From positions 1-64,000 of the forward strand of contig NZ_JARVSF010000019.1 of the NCBI RefSeq assembly GCF_030209355.1: a DNA stretch of 64,000 nucleotides, in the 5' to 3' direction. The notes below the pieces were generated by a model. The model ran no database searches and had not been told where the DNA came from. It saw only the letters and a program-made list of their open reading frames with translations. A program made the position numbers and the translations under genes. Origin of the DNA: Pseudarthrobacter sp. fls2-241-R2A-127. Its GTDB lineage: Bacteria; Actinomycetota; Actinomycetes; Actinomycetales; Micrococcaceae. Below, piece after piece: positions 10,337 through 19,981 of this stretch (positions are counted from its first letter, which is position 1; every line of letters begins with the position of its first letter).

Positions 10337-11224
10337 ATGAGCCCCGCAAACGAAGTACGTAAGTCCAAGGCTGAGCGAACCGCGGAGGCGCGGGAAAAGG
10401 CGCGCCTGATCCGGGAAGCACAGGTAAAAAAGGACAAGCGCAACAAGCTGCTGATCGGCTGGGGAATTGTCGCGGCTGTGGTGGCCATCCTGGTGGTGGT
10501 GGCCCTGGTGGTCACCAGCAGCCTGAAGCAGAACGCCCCGGTTGCGGACCAGGGGCCCACGCCGGCCAACGCCAACATCCATGGCGGCGTTACCCTGCTT
10601 GCCAACTCGGATGTGGCCAAGAGCGACCCTGCAACGGTGGACGCCAACTCCGTGGGCGATGCACCGAAGACTCCGCCGGCAGAGGTAGTTGCACCGGGTG
10701 CGGAGGCCGAAGCCGGCAAGCCGGTCAAGGTGGTCCTCTACGTCGACTTCATCTGCCCCATCTGCAAGAACTTCGAAACGCAGTACAACGACCAGCTCAC
10801 GTCCCTGCGCAACGACGGCAAGATTACCGTCGAGTACCGGCCGCTGGGCTTCCTGGACAGCCGCTCCTCCACCAACTACTCGTCCCGGGCGGCCAACGCG
10901 GCAGCGTGCGTGGCCAATACGGCTCCGGAGAAATACGCCGACTACTTTAACGCCCTGTACGCCCAGCAGCCCGCTGAAGGCAGTGCGGGCCTCTCGGACA
11001 ACGACTTGAAGAAGATTGCCTCCGACATGGGGGCCAACATCGGTTCCTGTGTTGATGACAAGACTTACCGCCCTTACGTGAAGTATGTAACGAAGGAAGC
11101 CTCGGCCATCGGGGTCAGCGGGACGCCCACCGTCTTCGTTGACGGCAAGCAGTGGGGTAAGGGAGACAGCGCCCAGACCCCGTTCCCGGACTTCCTGCAG
11201 GCAGCAATCACCGCCAAGGGCTAA
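10337..11224 (+). CDS. Membrane-anchored DsbA/thioredoxin-like protein
   Basis: A 295-residue protein with a charged cytoplasmic N-terminus rich in Lys, Arg and Glu, one transmembrane helix (LLIGWGIVAAVVAILVVVAL, about residues 38-57), a linker, and an extracytoplasmic thioredoxin-fold domain. The active site is CPIC in VDFICPICKNFE, and the cis-Pro segment is GVSGTPTVFVDG. It should form or rearrange disulfides in exported proteins. ATG at 10337 is preferred over 10247 because it gives the usual family N-terminus. A GC-rich terminator follows. Confidence 0.87.
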   Translation: MSPANEVRKSKAERTAEAREKARLIREAQVKKDKRNKLLIGWGIVAAVVAILVVVALVVTSSLKQNAPVADQGPTPANANIHGGVTLLANSDVAKSDPATVDANSVGDAPKTPPAEVVAPGAEAEAGKPVKVVLYVDFICPICKNFETQYNDQLTSLRNDGKITVEYRPLGFLDSRSSTNYSSRAANAAACVANTAPEKYADYFNALYAQQPAEGSAGLSDNDLKKIASDMGANIGSCVDDKTYRPYVKYVTKEASAIGVSGTPTVFVDGKQWGKGDSAQTPFPDFLQAAITAKG

Positions 11225-11236
11225 AGGCCAGGACCC

Positions 11237-11284
11237 CGCGAAAGGGCCCGTTCCGGAACGTATGCGGGGCGGGCCCTTTCCGCG
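11237..11284 (+). terminator. Rho-independent-type terminator
   Basis: AAAGGGCCCG (11241-11250) pairs with CGGGCCCTTT (11270-11279), extended by CGCG on both sides with a bulge. It begins about 13 bases after the DsbA-like stop codon. Confidence 0.75.
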
Positions 11285-11375
11285 TCCGGCGCCAGCGTGA
11301 GCGGCGTTTTTACCCCCGGCGGGAGTTGGGCTAACCTTATCTAGCGCCTTGACGGCGCGGGCCCCAAGGGGCCAC

Positions 11376-11449
11376 GCCTCCTTAGCTCAGTTGGCCAGAG
11401 CACCGCTCTTGTAAAGCGGGGGTCGTCGGTTCGAATCCGACAGGGGGCT
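11376..11449 (+). tRNA. tRNA-Thr (anticodon TGT)
   Basis: A 74-base cloverleaf. The acceptor GCCTCCT pairs with AGGGGGC (one G-U pair), the D arm has AGCTCAGTTGGCCAGAGC, the anticodon stem CCGCT/AGCGG encloses CTTGTAA with anticodon TGT at 11410-11412, and the T arm contains GGTTCGAATCC. CCA is not encoded. The discriminator base is T. No integrase lies nearby, so there is no sign that it serves as an integration site. Confidence 0.95.
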
Positions 11450-11568
11450 CCGGTGCGACGGCCCCGGCGTGCGGTTCCACGAACCCGCGCCGGGGCCTTT
11501 TGCTGTCCCCGGACTAAGCTGGACCCATCCCAATGCTCAGCATGCTGACTACCAGGAGGATGGGTGCC

Positions 11569-11994
11569 ATGCCCAAGACAGGCAAGAACGACCACGCCCG
11601 CAAGGACGAAATCCCTTCGACGTTGCAGCGGTCGGGGCAAAAGGCCCAAGACACGTTCGCCAAGACCTACGATTCGGCCCTTGAGTCCTATGGCGACGAC
11701 GAGGAGCGGGCGGCCCGCACGGCCTACGCGTCCCTGAAACACGGCTACGAAAAGGTGGGGGACCACTGGGAACCCAAGGAAAAACGCGGTCCATCGGACA
11801 AACACGCCGAACAGGGCGGCCGCTCACCTGAACCCACTGCCGGTGGCGTGGACGCCAACGCCTCCAAGGCGCACCTCTATCAACTGGCCAAGGAACTGGA
11901 CGTCAAGGGCCGCTCGACGATGGACAAGGGCCAACTGGTGGAGGCACTCCAAAAGGCAAACACCAAGGCAACCCGCAAAGCCCGCAGCAAATAG
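11569..11994 (+). CDS. ChaB family protein with Rho N-terminal/SAP-like domain
   Basis: A 141-residue basic, soluble protein. The first 65 residues match the ChaB family (LPSTLQRS-like start, AQDTFAKTYDSALESYGDDE, AARTAYASLKHGYEK). The last 40 resemble the Rho termination factor N-terminal or SAP nucleic-acid-binding module (SKAHLYQLAKELDVKGRSTM), ending in a Lys/Arg tail. AGGAGG at 11554-11559 touches an ATG at 11560 but sits nine bases from the ATG at 11569, which decides the start. ChaB was once called a cation transport regulator, but that role is weakly supported; nucleic-acid binding is the better inference here. Confidence 0.8.
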   Translation: MPKTGKNDHARKDEIPSTLQRSGQKAQDTFAKTYDSALESYGDDEERAARTAYASLKHGYEKVGDHWEPKEKRGPSDKHAEQGGRSPEPTAGGVDANASKAHLYQLAKELDVKGRSTMDKGQLVEALQKANTKATRKARSK

Positions 11995-12078
11995 CCTGCA
12001 CCCTTGCCGTCCCGCCGCCCAAGGTGTCGAATCAGAGGGTACGTCCGGTCCGGCCGGGAATGATGCCAGGAGGTTCCC

Positions 12079-14250
12079 ATGTCGGTGAAGAGCACCAAGG
12101 AGTCAGTGCGGGCGGCGGCCGGCAAGAACGGCCCCGATGCCCGTCGCGCCGATCAAAACGCCGGCATCGCCGCCTCGGACCCCGGGCAAATCCGCAACGT
12201 GGCCCTGGTAGGGCACTCCGGCGCCGGAAAGACGATGCTGATTGAGGCGCTGCTCGCTGCCAACGGCATGATCACCCGCAAAGGCTCCATCGTGGACGGA
12301 ACAACGGTCAGCGATTCCGACCCAGCGGCCGTGCACCAGCAGCGGTCGGTCACGCTGTCCCTGGTGCCGCTGATGGTGGACGACGTCAAAGTGAACCTGA
12401 TGGACACCCCGGGCTACCCGGACTTCATCGGGGAGTTGCGGGCCGGGCTGCGCGCCTCCGATGCTGCCCTGTTCGTGGTCTCCGCGGTGGACGGCATCGA
12501 TGCCACCACCACCGCGCTGTGGGCCGAGTGCGAACACGTGAGGCTGCCGCGCGCCGTCGTGATCACCCGGATGGATCATCCGCGCGCAGATTATGAGCGG
12601 ACCCTGGCAGCCTGCCAACAAGCGTTCGGCGACGGCGTCCTGCCGCTGTGCATGCCACTGCAGGGGGACGGCAACGGCGCCGGGTTGCTTGGCCTGCTCT
12701 CCGGCGAGGTCACCGACTACTCGTCCGGTGACACCTCGCCTGCAACCCGCCCCGCCGACCCTGCCGAGCTCGCGGCGGCCGGTCCGGCCCGCGGCACCCT
12801 TATCGAGGGAATCATCGCCGAAAGCGAAGACGAGACACTCATGGACCGCTACCTGGACGGTGGGGACGTCGAGCCCGCAGCGCTCGCAACCGACCTGGAA
12901 ACCGCCGTCGCCCGCGGCTCATTCTTTCCCGTGCTGCCCACGTCCGCTGTCACAGGACTCGGCACCGCCGAGCTGCTGGAGCTGCTGGTCCGCGCTTTCC
13001 CGCCGCCGGGGGAGCGCAGCCTGCCGGACCTGACCGACCTCGCAGGAGCGCCGGCCGGAACCCTCTCCTGCGACCCGTCAGGTCCGCTTGCCGCGGAGGT
13101 GGTACGGACATCCAACGATCCCTTCCTGGGCCGCATCTGCCTGGTCCGTGTCTTCTCCGGGACCCTGCGTGAAGATTCACCCGTCCACGTTGGCGGCCAC
13201 GGCCTGGCCGACCGGGGCCACCAGGACCACGACACAGACGAACGCGTAACCCACATCTATTCGCCGTTGGGTGCAAGCCTGCGCCCCGTCCCCTACTGCG
13301 TGGCAGGGGACCTGTGCGCCCTGGCCAAACTGGGGAGCGCCGAGACCGGAGACACCATTTCCGCGCGGGACACCCCGCTGCTGCTCGCCACTTGGGAAAT
13401 GCCCGAGCCGCTGCTGCCGGTTGCCGTGGTAGCGGACTCCCGCAGTGACGAGGACGCACTGGCCCGCAGCCTCGGCCGGATCGCGGCGGGCGATCCCACC
13501 CTGCGGGTGGACCGGAACGCCGAAACGCACCAACTGGTGCTGTGGTGCATGGGTGAGGCGCACGCGGAGGTGGTGCTCGACAGGCTGCGCGAGCAAGGCG
13601 TGAAACTCCACACCGTTGACGTGGTGACGCCCCTGCGGGAAACCTTCGCGGCCCCCGCCACAGGCCACGGCCGCCACGTCAAACAATCCGGCGGCCACGG
13701 CCAGTACGCCGTGTGCGAGATCGAGGTGGAGCCCCTGGACCGCGGCGCCGGATTCGAGTTCGTGGACAAAACCGTTGGTGGCGTCATTCCGGGAACGTTC
13801 ATCCCGTCGATCGAGAAGGGCGTCCGGGCGCAGATGGAGCGGGGCGTCACTGCAGGCTTCCCCGTGGTGGACCTGCGGGTGACCGTGGTGGGCGGCAAGG
13901 CCCACAGCGTGGATTCATCCGACGCCGCCTTCCAGTCGGCAGGAGCCCTGGCGCTCCGTGAAGCGGCAGCGGCCGGCAAGATCCAGCTGCTCGAACCGGT
14001 GTCCGCAGTGGCCATTACCGTGTCGGACGAGCATGTGGGGACAGTGATGAGCGACTTGTCGGCCCGGCGCGGCCGCCTGACCGGCACCAATTCCTCCGGC
14101 CAAGGCCTCACCGAGATCAGTGCCGAAGTTCCGGACCAGGAACTCCTGCGCTACGCGGTGGAACTGCGAGCCCTGACCGCCGGCACCGGCAGGTTCCGCC
14201 GGCACTACCTGCGCCACGAGCCGGTGCCATCGAATTTCACTCCCTCCTGA
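12079..14250 (+). CDS. Elongation factor G-like protein (EF-G2 type)
   Basis: A 723-residue GTPase with the domain order of EF-G. G1 is GHSGAGKT (45-52) and G3 is DTPGYPDF (from Asp108). The G4 motif reads TRMD (162-165) instead of the usual NKxD, and the switch region carries HQQRSVTLSLVPL where true EF-G has ERxRGITI. Domains IV and V are present (GHGRHVKQSGGHGQYAVCEIE; domain IV and V core to the C-terminus). These features place it in the EF-G2-like paralogue group, whose role in translation is unsettled, rather than the essential fusA. No rpsL, rpsG or tuf is nearby, which agrees. Confidence 0.88.
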   Translation: MSVKSTKESVRAAAGKNGPDARRADQNAGIAASDPGQIRNVALVGHSGAGKTMLIEALLAANGMITRKGSIVDGTTVSDSDPAAVHQQRSVTLSLVPLMVDDVKVNLMDTPGYPDFIGELRAGLRASDAALFVVSAVDGIDATTTALWAECEHVRLPRAVVITRMDHPRADYERTLAACQQAFGDGVLPLCMPLQGDGNGAGLLGLLSGEVTDYSSGDTSPATRPADPAELAAAGPARGTLIEGIIAESEDETLMDRYLDGGDVEPAALATDLETAVARGSFFPVLPTSAVTGLGTAELLELLVRAFPPPGERSLPDLTDLAGAPAGTLSCDPSGPLAAEVVRTSNDPFLGRICLVRVFSGTLREDSPVHVGGHGLADRGHQDHDTDERVTHIYSPLGASLRPVPYCVAGDLCALAKLGSAETGDTISARDTPLLLATWEMPEPLLPVAVVADSRSDEDALARSLGRIAAGDPTLRVDRNAETHQLVLWCMGEAHAEVVLDRLREQGVKLHTVDVVTPLRETFAAPATGHGRHVKQSGGHGQYAVCEIEVEPLDRGAGFEFVDKTVGGVIPGTFIPSIEKGVRAQMERGVTAGFPVVDLRVTVVGGKAHSVDSSDAAFQSAGALALREAAAAGKIQLLEPVSAVAITVSDEHVGTVMSDLSARRGRLTGTNSSGQGLTEISAEVPDQELLRYAVELRALTAGTGRFRRHYLRHEPVPSNFTPS

Positions 14251-14292
14251 TCCCGCCCGGGCAGGAAAATCGCCAAGGAACGCCGGCCGCCC

Positions 14293-15546
14293 GTGAACGC
14301 CGCAGCACGAAAAATCCAGAACATCTACCTGACGTTGACGCTGGGCAACACCCTCGCGGCGTCTTTCATCTGGGGCATCAACACACTTTTCCTGCTCGAC
14401 GCCGGCCTGAACAACTTTGAGGCTTTCGCGGCGAACGCTTTCTTCACGGCCGGAATGGTGCTCTTCGAAGTACCTACAGGGGTGGTCGCGGACAGTTGGG
14501 GGCGCCGGGTGTCCTTCCTGCTGGGGACCGTCACCCTGGCCGGGTCCACCTTCCTCTACTACCTGCTCTGGCAGGTGTCCGCGCCGTTCTGGTGGTGGGC
14601 GGCCGTCTCCGCGCTGCTGGGGCTCGGCTTCACCTTCTTCTCCGGCGCAGTGGAGGCCTGGTTGGTGGACGCCCTGCACTTCACCGAATATGAGGGCAGC
14701 CTTGAGGCAGTCCTGGGCCGCGGCCAGATGGTTTCCGGCATCGCCATGCTGGGCGGTTCGGTGGCAGGCGGGGTGATCGCACAGGCCACCAACTTGGGCG
14801 TGCCTTTCCTGCTGCGCGTCGCGGTGCTGGTGGCAATGTTTGCTGTGGCATTCCTTCTCATGCACGACGTCGGCTTCACGCCTGAGCGTTCGGCGCACCC
14901 GTTGCAGGCCACCCGGGCAGTCCTTAAGGCTTCGCTCGACGGCGGGCTGCGCAATCCGCCCGTGAGGTACATGATGCTGGCCGCGCCCTTCACCGAAGGC
15001 GTGGGCTTCTACGTCTTCTACGCCCTCCAGCCCTACCTCCTGCAGCTCTTCGGCGATCCAAGGGCCTACGCCATCGCGGGCCTGGCCGCGGCCATCGTGG
15101 CCGGGGCCGACATTGTGGGCGGCTGGCTGGCACCGCTGGTGCGGAAGCTGGTCCACCGGCGCACCACCGTACTGATCGGCTCCAACATCATCAGCTCGGT
15201 GGTCCTGGTGGTGCTGCTGGCAACCCACGTCTTTTGGCTGGCGCTGGTGCTCCTGGCCCTCTGGGCCGTGGTGGCCTCCGCCGGCACCCCGGTCCGCCAG
15301 GCTTACCTCAATGACATGATCGCTTCCAAGCAGCGGGCCACCGTCCTCAGCTTTGCCTCGCTCATGGGCTCGAGCGGCGGGGTGGTGGTGCAGCCGCTGC
15401 TCGGCAGGGCAGCGGACCTTTACGGTTACCCTGCATCCCTGGCAATGAGCGGCGCCGTGCAGCTGCTGGCGGCGCCATTCATCCTGCTGAGCAGGCGGCG
15501 TCGCGCGCCTGCCGATGCCGGGACGGGCCTGGCGGCCGCGCCCTGA
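14293..15546 (+). CDS. MFS transporter
   Basis: A 417-residue integral membrane protein of the major facilitator superfamily with about 12 predicted helices. The loop motif VVADSWGRRVSFLLG between helices 2 and 3 is the MFS signature. A GTG start at 14293 is used. It follows the EF-G2-like gene by 42 bases and may be cotranscribed. The substrate is unknown; the family resemblance is to drug/metabolite exporters. It converges on mmsB across a bidirectional hairpin. Confidence 0.83.
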   Translation: MNAAARKIQNIYLTLTLGNTLAASFIWGINTLFLLDAGLNNFEAFAANAFFTAGMVLFEVPTGVVADSWGRRVSFLLGTVTLAGSTFLYYLLWQVSAPFWWWAAVSALLGLGFTFFSGAVEAWLVDALHFTEYEGSLEAVLGRGQMVSGIAMLGGSVAGGVIAQATNLGVPFLLRVAVLVAMFAVAFLLMHDVGFTPERSAHPLQATRAVLKASLDGGLRNPPVRYMMLAAPFTEGVGFYVFYALQPYLLQLFGDPRAYAIAGLAAAIVAGADIVGGWLAPLVRKLVHRRTTVLIGSNIISSVVLVVLLATHVFWLALVLLALWAVVASAGTPVRQAYLNDMIASKQRATVLSFASLMGSSGGVVVQPLLGRAADLYGYPASLAMSGAVQLLAAPFILLSRRRRAPADAGTGLAAAP

Positions 15547-15580
15547 CCAGGCACGCGGCGCGCAGCCGGCCACACGCAGC

Positions 15581-15627
15581 GAAGGCCCCTGGCCGTGGAC
15601 CGCATGGGACCAGGGCCAGGAGCCTTC
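15581..15627. terminator. Bidirectional hairpin between convergent genes
   Basis: GAAGGCCCCTGGCC (15581-15594) pairs with GGCCAGGAGCCTTC (15614-15627) with one mismatch. It lies between the MFS gene and mmsB, which converge, and can end both transcripts. Confidence 0.7.
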
Positions 15628-15661
15628 AAGGAAACTGTCCGCCAGGTGGCCGAAGCCGGTA

Positions 15662-16942
15662 CTACTTGGCGCCTGCCTCCACCGTTTCGCTGGCAACCGG
15701 CGTCAGTTTCTCCTCCGCGGGCGGGGGAGTGGTCTTCAACCTGAACCGTTTCCCAAGGTCGCTGCCGCCCCCGCTCCGGTTCTTGTTGAAGATGTCGAAA
15801 CCGACGGCGACCAAGAGCACCAGGCCCTTGATGAGCTGCTGGTAGTCCGTGCCCAGGCCCAGGATGGACATGCCATTGTTGAGCACACCCATGATGAGTC
15901 CGCCGATCATGGCCCCGGCAACAGTGCCGATGCCGCCGGTGACGGCCGCACCGCCAATGAATGCCGCCGCGATCGAATCGAGTTCGAAGCCGGTTCCGCC
16001 TGCCGGCTGGGCCGAGTTGAGCCGGGCGGTGAAGACGAGGCCCGCCAAGGCAGCGAGCACGCCCATGTTCACGAAGAGCCGGAACGTCACGGCCTTGGTC
16101 TTGATTCCGGAGAGCTCGGCTGCATGCAGGTTGCCGCCGATTGCATAGGTGTGCCGGCCGAACACGCTGTTGTTCATCAGTGCCGTGTACGCGATCACGA
16201 GGGCGGCCAGGACCACCAGCACGATCGGCGTGCCCCGGTAGGAGGCCAGCAGGAAGGTGATGATGAGCATGAGCAGGGCCGTGAACGCGGTTTTGATGAC
16301 GAACCAGACCATGGGTTCGCTTTCGAGGTCGAACTTCCGGCGGATCCGACGTTCCTTCAGGGCCTGGATCAGGAGTGCCACCGTGGCGCCCACGCCAAGG
16401 ATGACCGTAAGCCATTCCAGTACTGACGTGCCACCGGAAATGTCCGGGAGGAACCCTCCGCCCAAGGCCCGCAGCTCAGCCGGGAACGGCGTGATCTGCT
16501 GGTTCTTCAGGGTAATGAGGGTCAGGCCGCGGAAGATCAGCATGCCTGCCAGCGTGACGATGAAGGCAGGGATTCCCACGTAGGCGATCCAGTATCCCTG
16601 CCAGGCCCCGACGAGTGCGCCGACCAGCAGGCACGCCGGGATCGCAGCCCACCAGGGCCAGCCCCAGTGCACGATCATGACGCCGGCGACAGCGCCGATG
16701 AACCCTGCCACGGAGCCGACGGACAGGTCGATGTGGCCTGCGATGATCACCATCACCATGCCGATGGCCAGGATGAGGATGTAACTGTTCTGGACCACCA
16801 GGTTGGTGACATTCTGCGGCTCAAGCAGGATCCCGCCGGTCAGTCCCTGGAACAGGAGGACGATCAGGATCAGGGCAACGAAAATGCCAACTTGGCGGAG
16901 ACGGCTTGTGAGGAATCCGAGCGATTCTCTTAGGGCTGACAT
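15662..16942 (-). CDS. mmsB: Multiple-monosaccharide ABC transporter permease
   Basis: A 426-residue hydrophobic permease of the ribose/xylose/galactose class (CUT2), longer than RbsC and with an extra charged cytoplasmic loop (LKERRIRRKFDLESE), as in the MmsB/GguB group. The segment GHIDLSVGSVAGFIGAVAG is the typical permease signature, and GGAAVTGGIGTVAGAMIGGL is the conserved distal motif. It follows mmsA by four bases and completes the chvE-mmsA-mmsB importer. Because the operon diverges from araBDA with shared operators, L-arabinose is the likely main substrate. Confidence 0.92.
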   Translation of the reverse strand: MSALRESLGFLTSRLRQVGIFVALILIVLLFQGLTGGILLEPQNVTNLVVQNSYILILAIGMVMVIIAGHIDLSVGSVAGFIGAVAGVMIVHWGWPWWAAIPACLLVGALVGAWQGYWIAYVGIPAFIVTLAGMLIFRGLTLITLKNQQITPFPAELRALGGGFLPDISGGTSVLEWLTVILGVGATVALLIQALKERRIRRKFDLESEPMVWFVIKTAFTALLMLIITFLLASYRGTPIVLVVLAALVIAYTALMNNSVFGRHTYAIGGNLHAAELSGIKTKAVTFRLFVNMGVLAALAGLVFTARLNSAQPAGGTGFELDSIAAAFIGGAAVTGGIGTVAGAMIGGLIMGVLNNGMSILGLGTDYQQLIKGLVLLVAVGFDIFNKNRSGGGSDLGKRFRLKTTPPPAEEKLTPVASETVEAGAK

Positions 16943-16946
16943 TTCG

Positions 16947-18476
16947 CTATTCCTTCTCTTTGGTCATGTAGTGCATCAGTGATTCCTGGGTGGCCTCGGC
17001 GATGGGCACTTCACCGGTGATGTGGCCGGCGGCGAGGGTGTAGATGCGGTCGCAGATACCCAGGAGTTCGGGAAGTTCCGAGGAAATGACGATGACGGCC
17101 TTTCCTTCGGCCGCGAGCCTGGCAATGATCGTGTAGATCTCAAATTTGGCGCCGACGTCGATCCCGCGGGTGGGTTCATCGAGGATGAGGACGTCCGGAT
17201 CGGAAAACATCCACTTGCTCAGCACCACCTTCTGCTGGTTGCCGCCGGAAAGCTTCCCGGTGATGGCAGCCACCGAGGGCGCCTTGATGTTCATGCTGGT
17301 GCGGTAGCCGTTGGCCACCACGGTCTCCTGGTTCTTGTCGACGAAGCCGCGCTTCGCGAGCTTGCGCAGCGATGCCAGCGAGATATTGCGCTTGATGTCC
17401 TCGATAAGGTTCAGGCCATAGTGCTTGCGGTCCTCGGTGGCGTAGGCGATGCCGTGCCGGATCGCATCCGAGACCGTGGCCGTGTTGATCTCCTCGCCGT
17501 ATTTGTAGACCTTGCCCGAGGTGGCGGTGCCATAGGTGCGGCCGAACACGCTCATGGCCAGCTCCGTCCGGCCGGCGCCCATCAGCCCGGCAAGGCCCAC
17601 TACTTCGCCTTTCCTGACGTGCAGGTTGGCGTTTCTTACCACCATGCGGGCGTGGTCCTGCGGGTGGCGGACGGACCAGTCTTCGATCCGGAGGACTTCC
17701 TCGCCGATGTTCGGCTCCCGTTCCGGGTACAGGCTCTCGAGGTCGCGGCCCACCATGCCTCGGATGATCCGTTCCTGGGTGATCTGGCCTTCATCGAGGC
17801 GAAGGGTCTCGATGGTCTTGCCGTCCCGGATGATGGTGACGGCGTCAGCCACCTTGCGGATCTCGTTGAGCTTGTGGCTGATGATGATGCTGGTGACGCC
17901 TTGTCCCTTCAAATGGAGGATCAGGTCCAGCAGGTGGCCGGAGTCCTCGTCGTTGAGGGCGGCTGTTGGCTCGTCCAGGATGAGCAGCTTCACTTCCTTG
18001 GACAACGCCTTGGCGATTTCCACGAGCTGCTGCTTGCCCACACTGATGTGCTGCACGGGAGTGACGGGGTTTTCGTCGAGCCCCACCCGGGCCAGCAGTT
18101 TGGCTGCCTCCAGATTGGTCTTCCGCCAGTCCACCCATCCGTTGGTGGCCTGTTCGTTGCCCAGATAGATGTTCTCGGCGATGGAGAGGTACGGGCTCAG
18201 CGCCAGTTCCTGGTGGATGATCACGATGCCGCGCTTCTCGCTGTCCGAGATGCTGGAGAAGGTGCAGGGTTCGTTTTCGAAGAGGATTTCCCCGTCGAAG
18301 GTGTTGTGCGCATATACGCCGGACAACACCTTCATGAGCGTTGATTTGCCGGCGCCGTTTTCACCGCAGATGGCGTGAACTTCTCCACGGTTCACATCCA
18401 GCGTGACATCCTGCAGGGCTTTGACGCCCGGGAACGTCTTGGTGATTCCTCGCATTTGAAGAATGGGTGTTTTCAT
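16947..18476 (-). CDS. mmsA: Multiple-monosaccharide ABC transporter ATP-binding protein
   Basis: A roughly 509-residue tandem ATPase of the CUT2 class. The first cassette has Walker [11 protein letters not shown] and a modified signature [13 protein letters not shown]. The second has the degenerate Walker [11 protein letters not shown] and an intact signature [14 protein letters not shown] with Walker B VLILDEP. This asymmetry is normal in the family. ATG at 18476 is chosen over an in-frame TTG at 18482 because the TTG is almost on top of the weak ribosome site. It powers sugar uptake together with ChvE and MmsB. Confidence 0.92.
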   Translation of the reverse strand: MKTPILQMRGITKTFPGVKALQDVTLDVNRGEVHAICGENGAGKSTLMKVLSGVYAHNTFDGEILFENEPCTFSSISDSEKRGIVIIHQELALSPYLSIAENIYLGNEQATNGWVDWRKTNLEAAKLLARVGLDENPVTPVQHISVGKQQLVEIAKALSKEVKLLILDEPTAALNDEDSGHLLDLILHLKGQGVTSIIISHKLNEIRKVADAVTIIRDGKTIETLRLDEGQITQERIIRGMVGRDLESLYPEREPNIGEEVLRIEDWSVRHPQDHARMVVRNANLHVRKGEVVGLAGLMGAGRTELAMSVFGRTYGTATSGKVYKYGEEINTATVSDAIRHGIAYATEDRKHYGLNLIEDIKRNISLASLRKLAKRGFVDKNQETVVANGYRTSMNIKAPSVAAITGKLSGGNQQKVVLSKWMFSDPDVLILDEPTRGIDVGAKFEIYTIIARLAAEGKAVIVISSELPELLGICDRIYTLAAGHITGEVPIAEATQESLMHYMTKEKE

Positions 18477-18536
18477 CGTCAATTCTCACTGACTGGTCGA
18501 AAGCTGGGCCTTCCTGCTGCTGCAGGAGGTTGCGGG

Positions 18537-18574
18537 AGGGGCTGTGGCCGGACGGAGGTCCGGCCACAGCCCCC
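18537..18574 (-). other. 17-bp perfect intercistronic hairpin between chvE and mmsA
   Basis: GGGGGCTGTGGCCGGAC (18537-18553) is the exact reverse complement of GTCCGGCCACAGCCCCC (18558-18574), leaving a four-base loop. It lies in the 107-base gap between the chvE stop and the mmsA start. Hairpins in this position usually protect the binding-protein mRNA or partly terminate, giving an excess of binding protein over membrane components. Which applies here is inference. Confidence 0.7.
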
Positions 18575-18583
18575 GGACGCTGA

Positions 18584-19711
18584 CTACTTGACGTCGGAGT
18601 CCTTGTAGTAACCCGAGTCGATCAGTTCCTTCTGGTAGTTGTCCTTGGTGATGATCACGGACTTCAGCAGGTAAGCCGGGACAACCTTGACCTTGTTGTT
18701 GTAGGTCTTGGTGTCATTGGTTTCCGGTTCCTGGCCCTTCAGGACGGCGTCAACCATCTTGACGGCCTGGGCGCCGAGCTGGCGGGTGTCCTTGAAGATG
18801 GTGGAGTACTGCTCGCCGGCAATGATGGACTTCACGGAGCCCTTCTCGGCATCCTGGCCGGTGACCACGGGCAGGGTTCCCTTGGCGTAGCCGCCGGTGC
18901 TGGTGAGGGCCGAGATGATGCCGATGGACAGTCCGTCGTACGGGGAGAGGACACCGTTCAGCTTGGTGCCCGAGCTGTAAGCGGAAGTGAGGATGTCCTC
19001 CATGCGCTTCTGCGCCACGGGTGCCTGCCAGCGAAGGATCGCGGCCTGCTCAAACTTGGTCTGGCCGCTGGGGACCTTCAGGGTGCCCGCATCCATATAC
19101 GGCTTGAGGGTGTCCATAGCGCCGGTCCAGAAGAAGTTGGCGTTGTTGTCGTCAGGGCTTCCGGCGAAGAGCTCGATGTTGAACGGACCCTTGCCGTCCA
19201 CTTTCTTGCCGCTGGCGTCAAGGAGCCCCAGGCCCGTCAGCAGTGAGGTGGCCTGCTGGACGCCGACCGTGTAGTTGTCGAACGTGGTGTAGTAGTCAAC
19301 GTTCGGGGTGCCGTTGATGAGGCGGTCGTACGCGATGACCTTGACGTTCTGCTCCTTGGCCTTGGCCAGGACATCGGTCAGGGTGGTGCCGTCGATGGCT
19401 GCGATGATCAGGGCCTTGGCACCCTTGGTCAGCATGTTTTCGATCTGCGAGACCTGGGTTGGAATGTCGTCGTTGGCGAACTGGAGGTCTGTCTTGTAGC
19501 CCAGGTCCTTGAGCGACTTCTCGACGTTGGCGCCATCGGCAATCCAGCGCTCGGACGTCTGTGTGGGCATTGAGATCCCTACCAGCGAGTCGGCGGGCTT
19601 GGCCGCACTGCTGGACTCGGTTGCCGCTCCCCGTGAGCCGCAACCGGTGGCTCCCACCGTCAGCGCGAGGACAAGGGCCACCGCGCCCACGATCTTTTTG
19701 ATTCTCACCAT
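18584..19711 (-). CDS. chvE: Multiple-monosaccharide-binding lipoprotein
   Basis: A 375-residue sugar-binding protein of the ChvE/XylF type. The signal peptide has the lipobox LTVGATGC, so the mature protein is lipid-anchored outside the membrane. The mature part has the two-lobed Peripla_BP_4 fold ([14 protein letters not shown], then [11 protein letters not shown] and the hinge region). AAGGAG lies three bases before the ATG at 19711 and six before the following GTG, so either may start it. It is the first gene of the importer and diverges from araB across two LacI-type operators. Confidence 0.92.
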   Translation of the reverse strand: MVRIKKIVGAVALVLALTVGATGCGSRGAATESSSAAKPADSLVGISMPTQTSERWIADGANVEKSLKDLGYKTDLQFANDDIPTQVSQIENMLTKGAKALIIAAIDGTTLTDVLAKAKEQNVKVIAYDRLINGTPNVDYYTTFDNYTVGVQQATSLLTGLGLLDASGKKVDGKGPFNIELFAGSPDDNNANFFWTGAMDTLKPYMDAGTLKVPSGQTKFEQAAILRWQAPVAQKRMEDILTSAYSSGTKLNGVLSPYDGLSIGIISALTSTGGYAKGTLPVVTGQDAEKGSVKSIIAGEQYSTIFKDTRQLGAQAVKMVDAVLKGQEPETNDTKTYNNKVKVVPAYLLKSVIITKDNYQKELIDSGYYKDSDVK

Positions 19712-19819
19712 TTTCTCCTTCCGCGGCAGCACTGCCGCGAAGTGTTATTGGACGAGGCAGCAGCGATGCTGCCTGGTCCTGGCCACATTGTTGATGTGTC
19801 GGTTCAATATAGACTGATT

Positions 19820-19833
19820 TGTGAACGCTAACA
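19820..19833. promoter_or_regulatory. LacI-type (AraR) operator, chvE side
   Basis: TGTGAACGCTAACA, centred at 19826.5, is a LacI-family palindrome with a central CG, about 115 bp upstream of chvE. With one extra base it is an exact reverse complement of the second site at 19886-19900. Confidence 0.8.
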
Positions 19834-19886
19834 AGAGGGCGCTATCGATGGCTTGAATCTTGCTTCTGATTCATTGACTTCTTCTT

Positions 19887-19900
19887 TGTTAGCGTTCACA
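19887..19900. promoter_or_regulatory. LacI-type (AraR) operator, araB side
   Basis: TGTTAGCGTTCACA, centred at 19893.5, is 67 bp from its partner and about 88 bp upstream of araB. The two sites flank the AT-rich core of the divergent promoter region, so one repressor could silence import and catabolism together. AraR at 24.0-25.0 kb is the natural candidate. Confidence 0.8.
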
Positions 19901-19981
19901 CTTGCTGCAGCGCTTAGCTTGACCTTGACCCCTAGACAACCCCGGCAATGAGGCCCGTGCCTCCCGGGCGGAGGCAACCGA

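Noticed and set aside
11376..11449. tRNA-Thr as an integration site for a mobile element
   Set aside because: No integrase, excisionase or duplicated tRNA 3' end was seen in the following 4 kb; the genes there are ordinary chromosomal families.
13915..15696. A 593-codon open frame antisense to the EF-G2-like and MFS genes
   Set aside because: It spans two real genes and their junction, and its product is His/Gly/Gln-rich with no domain.
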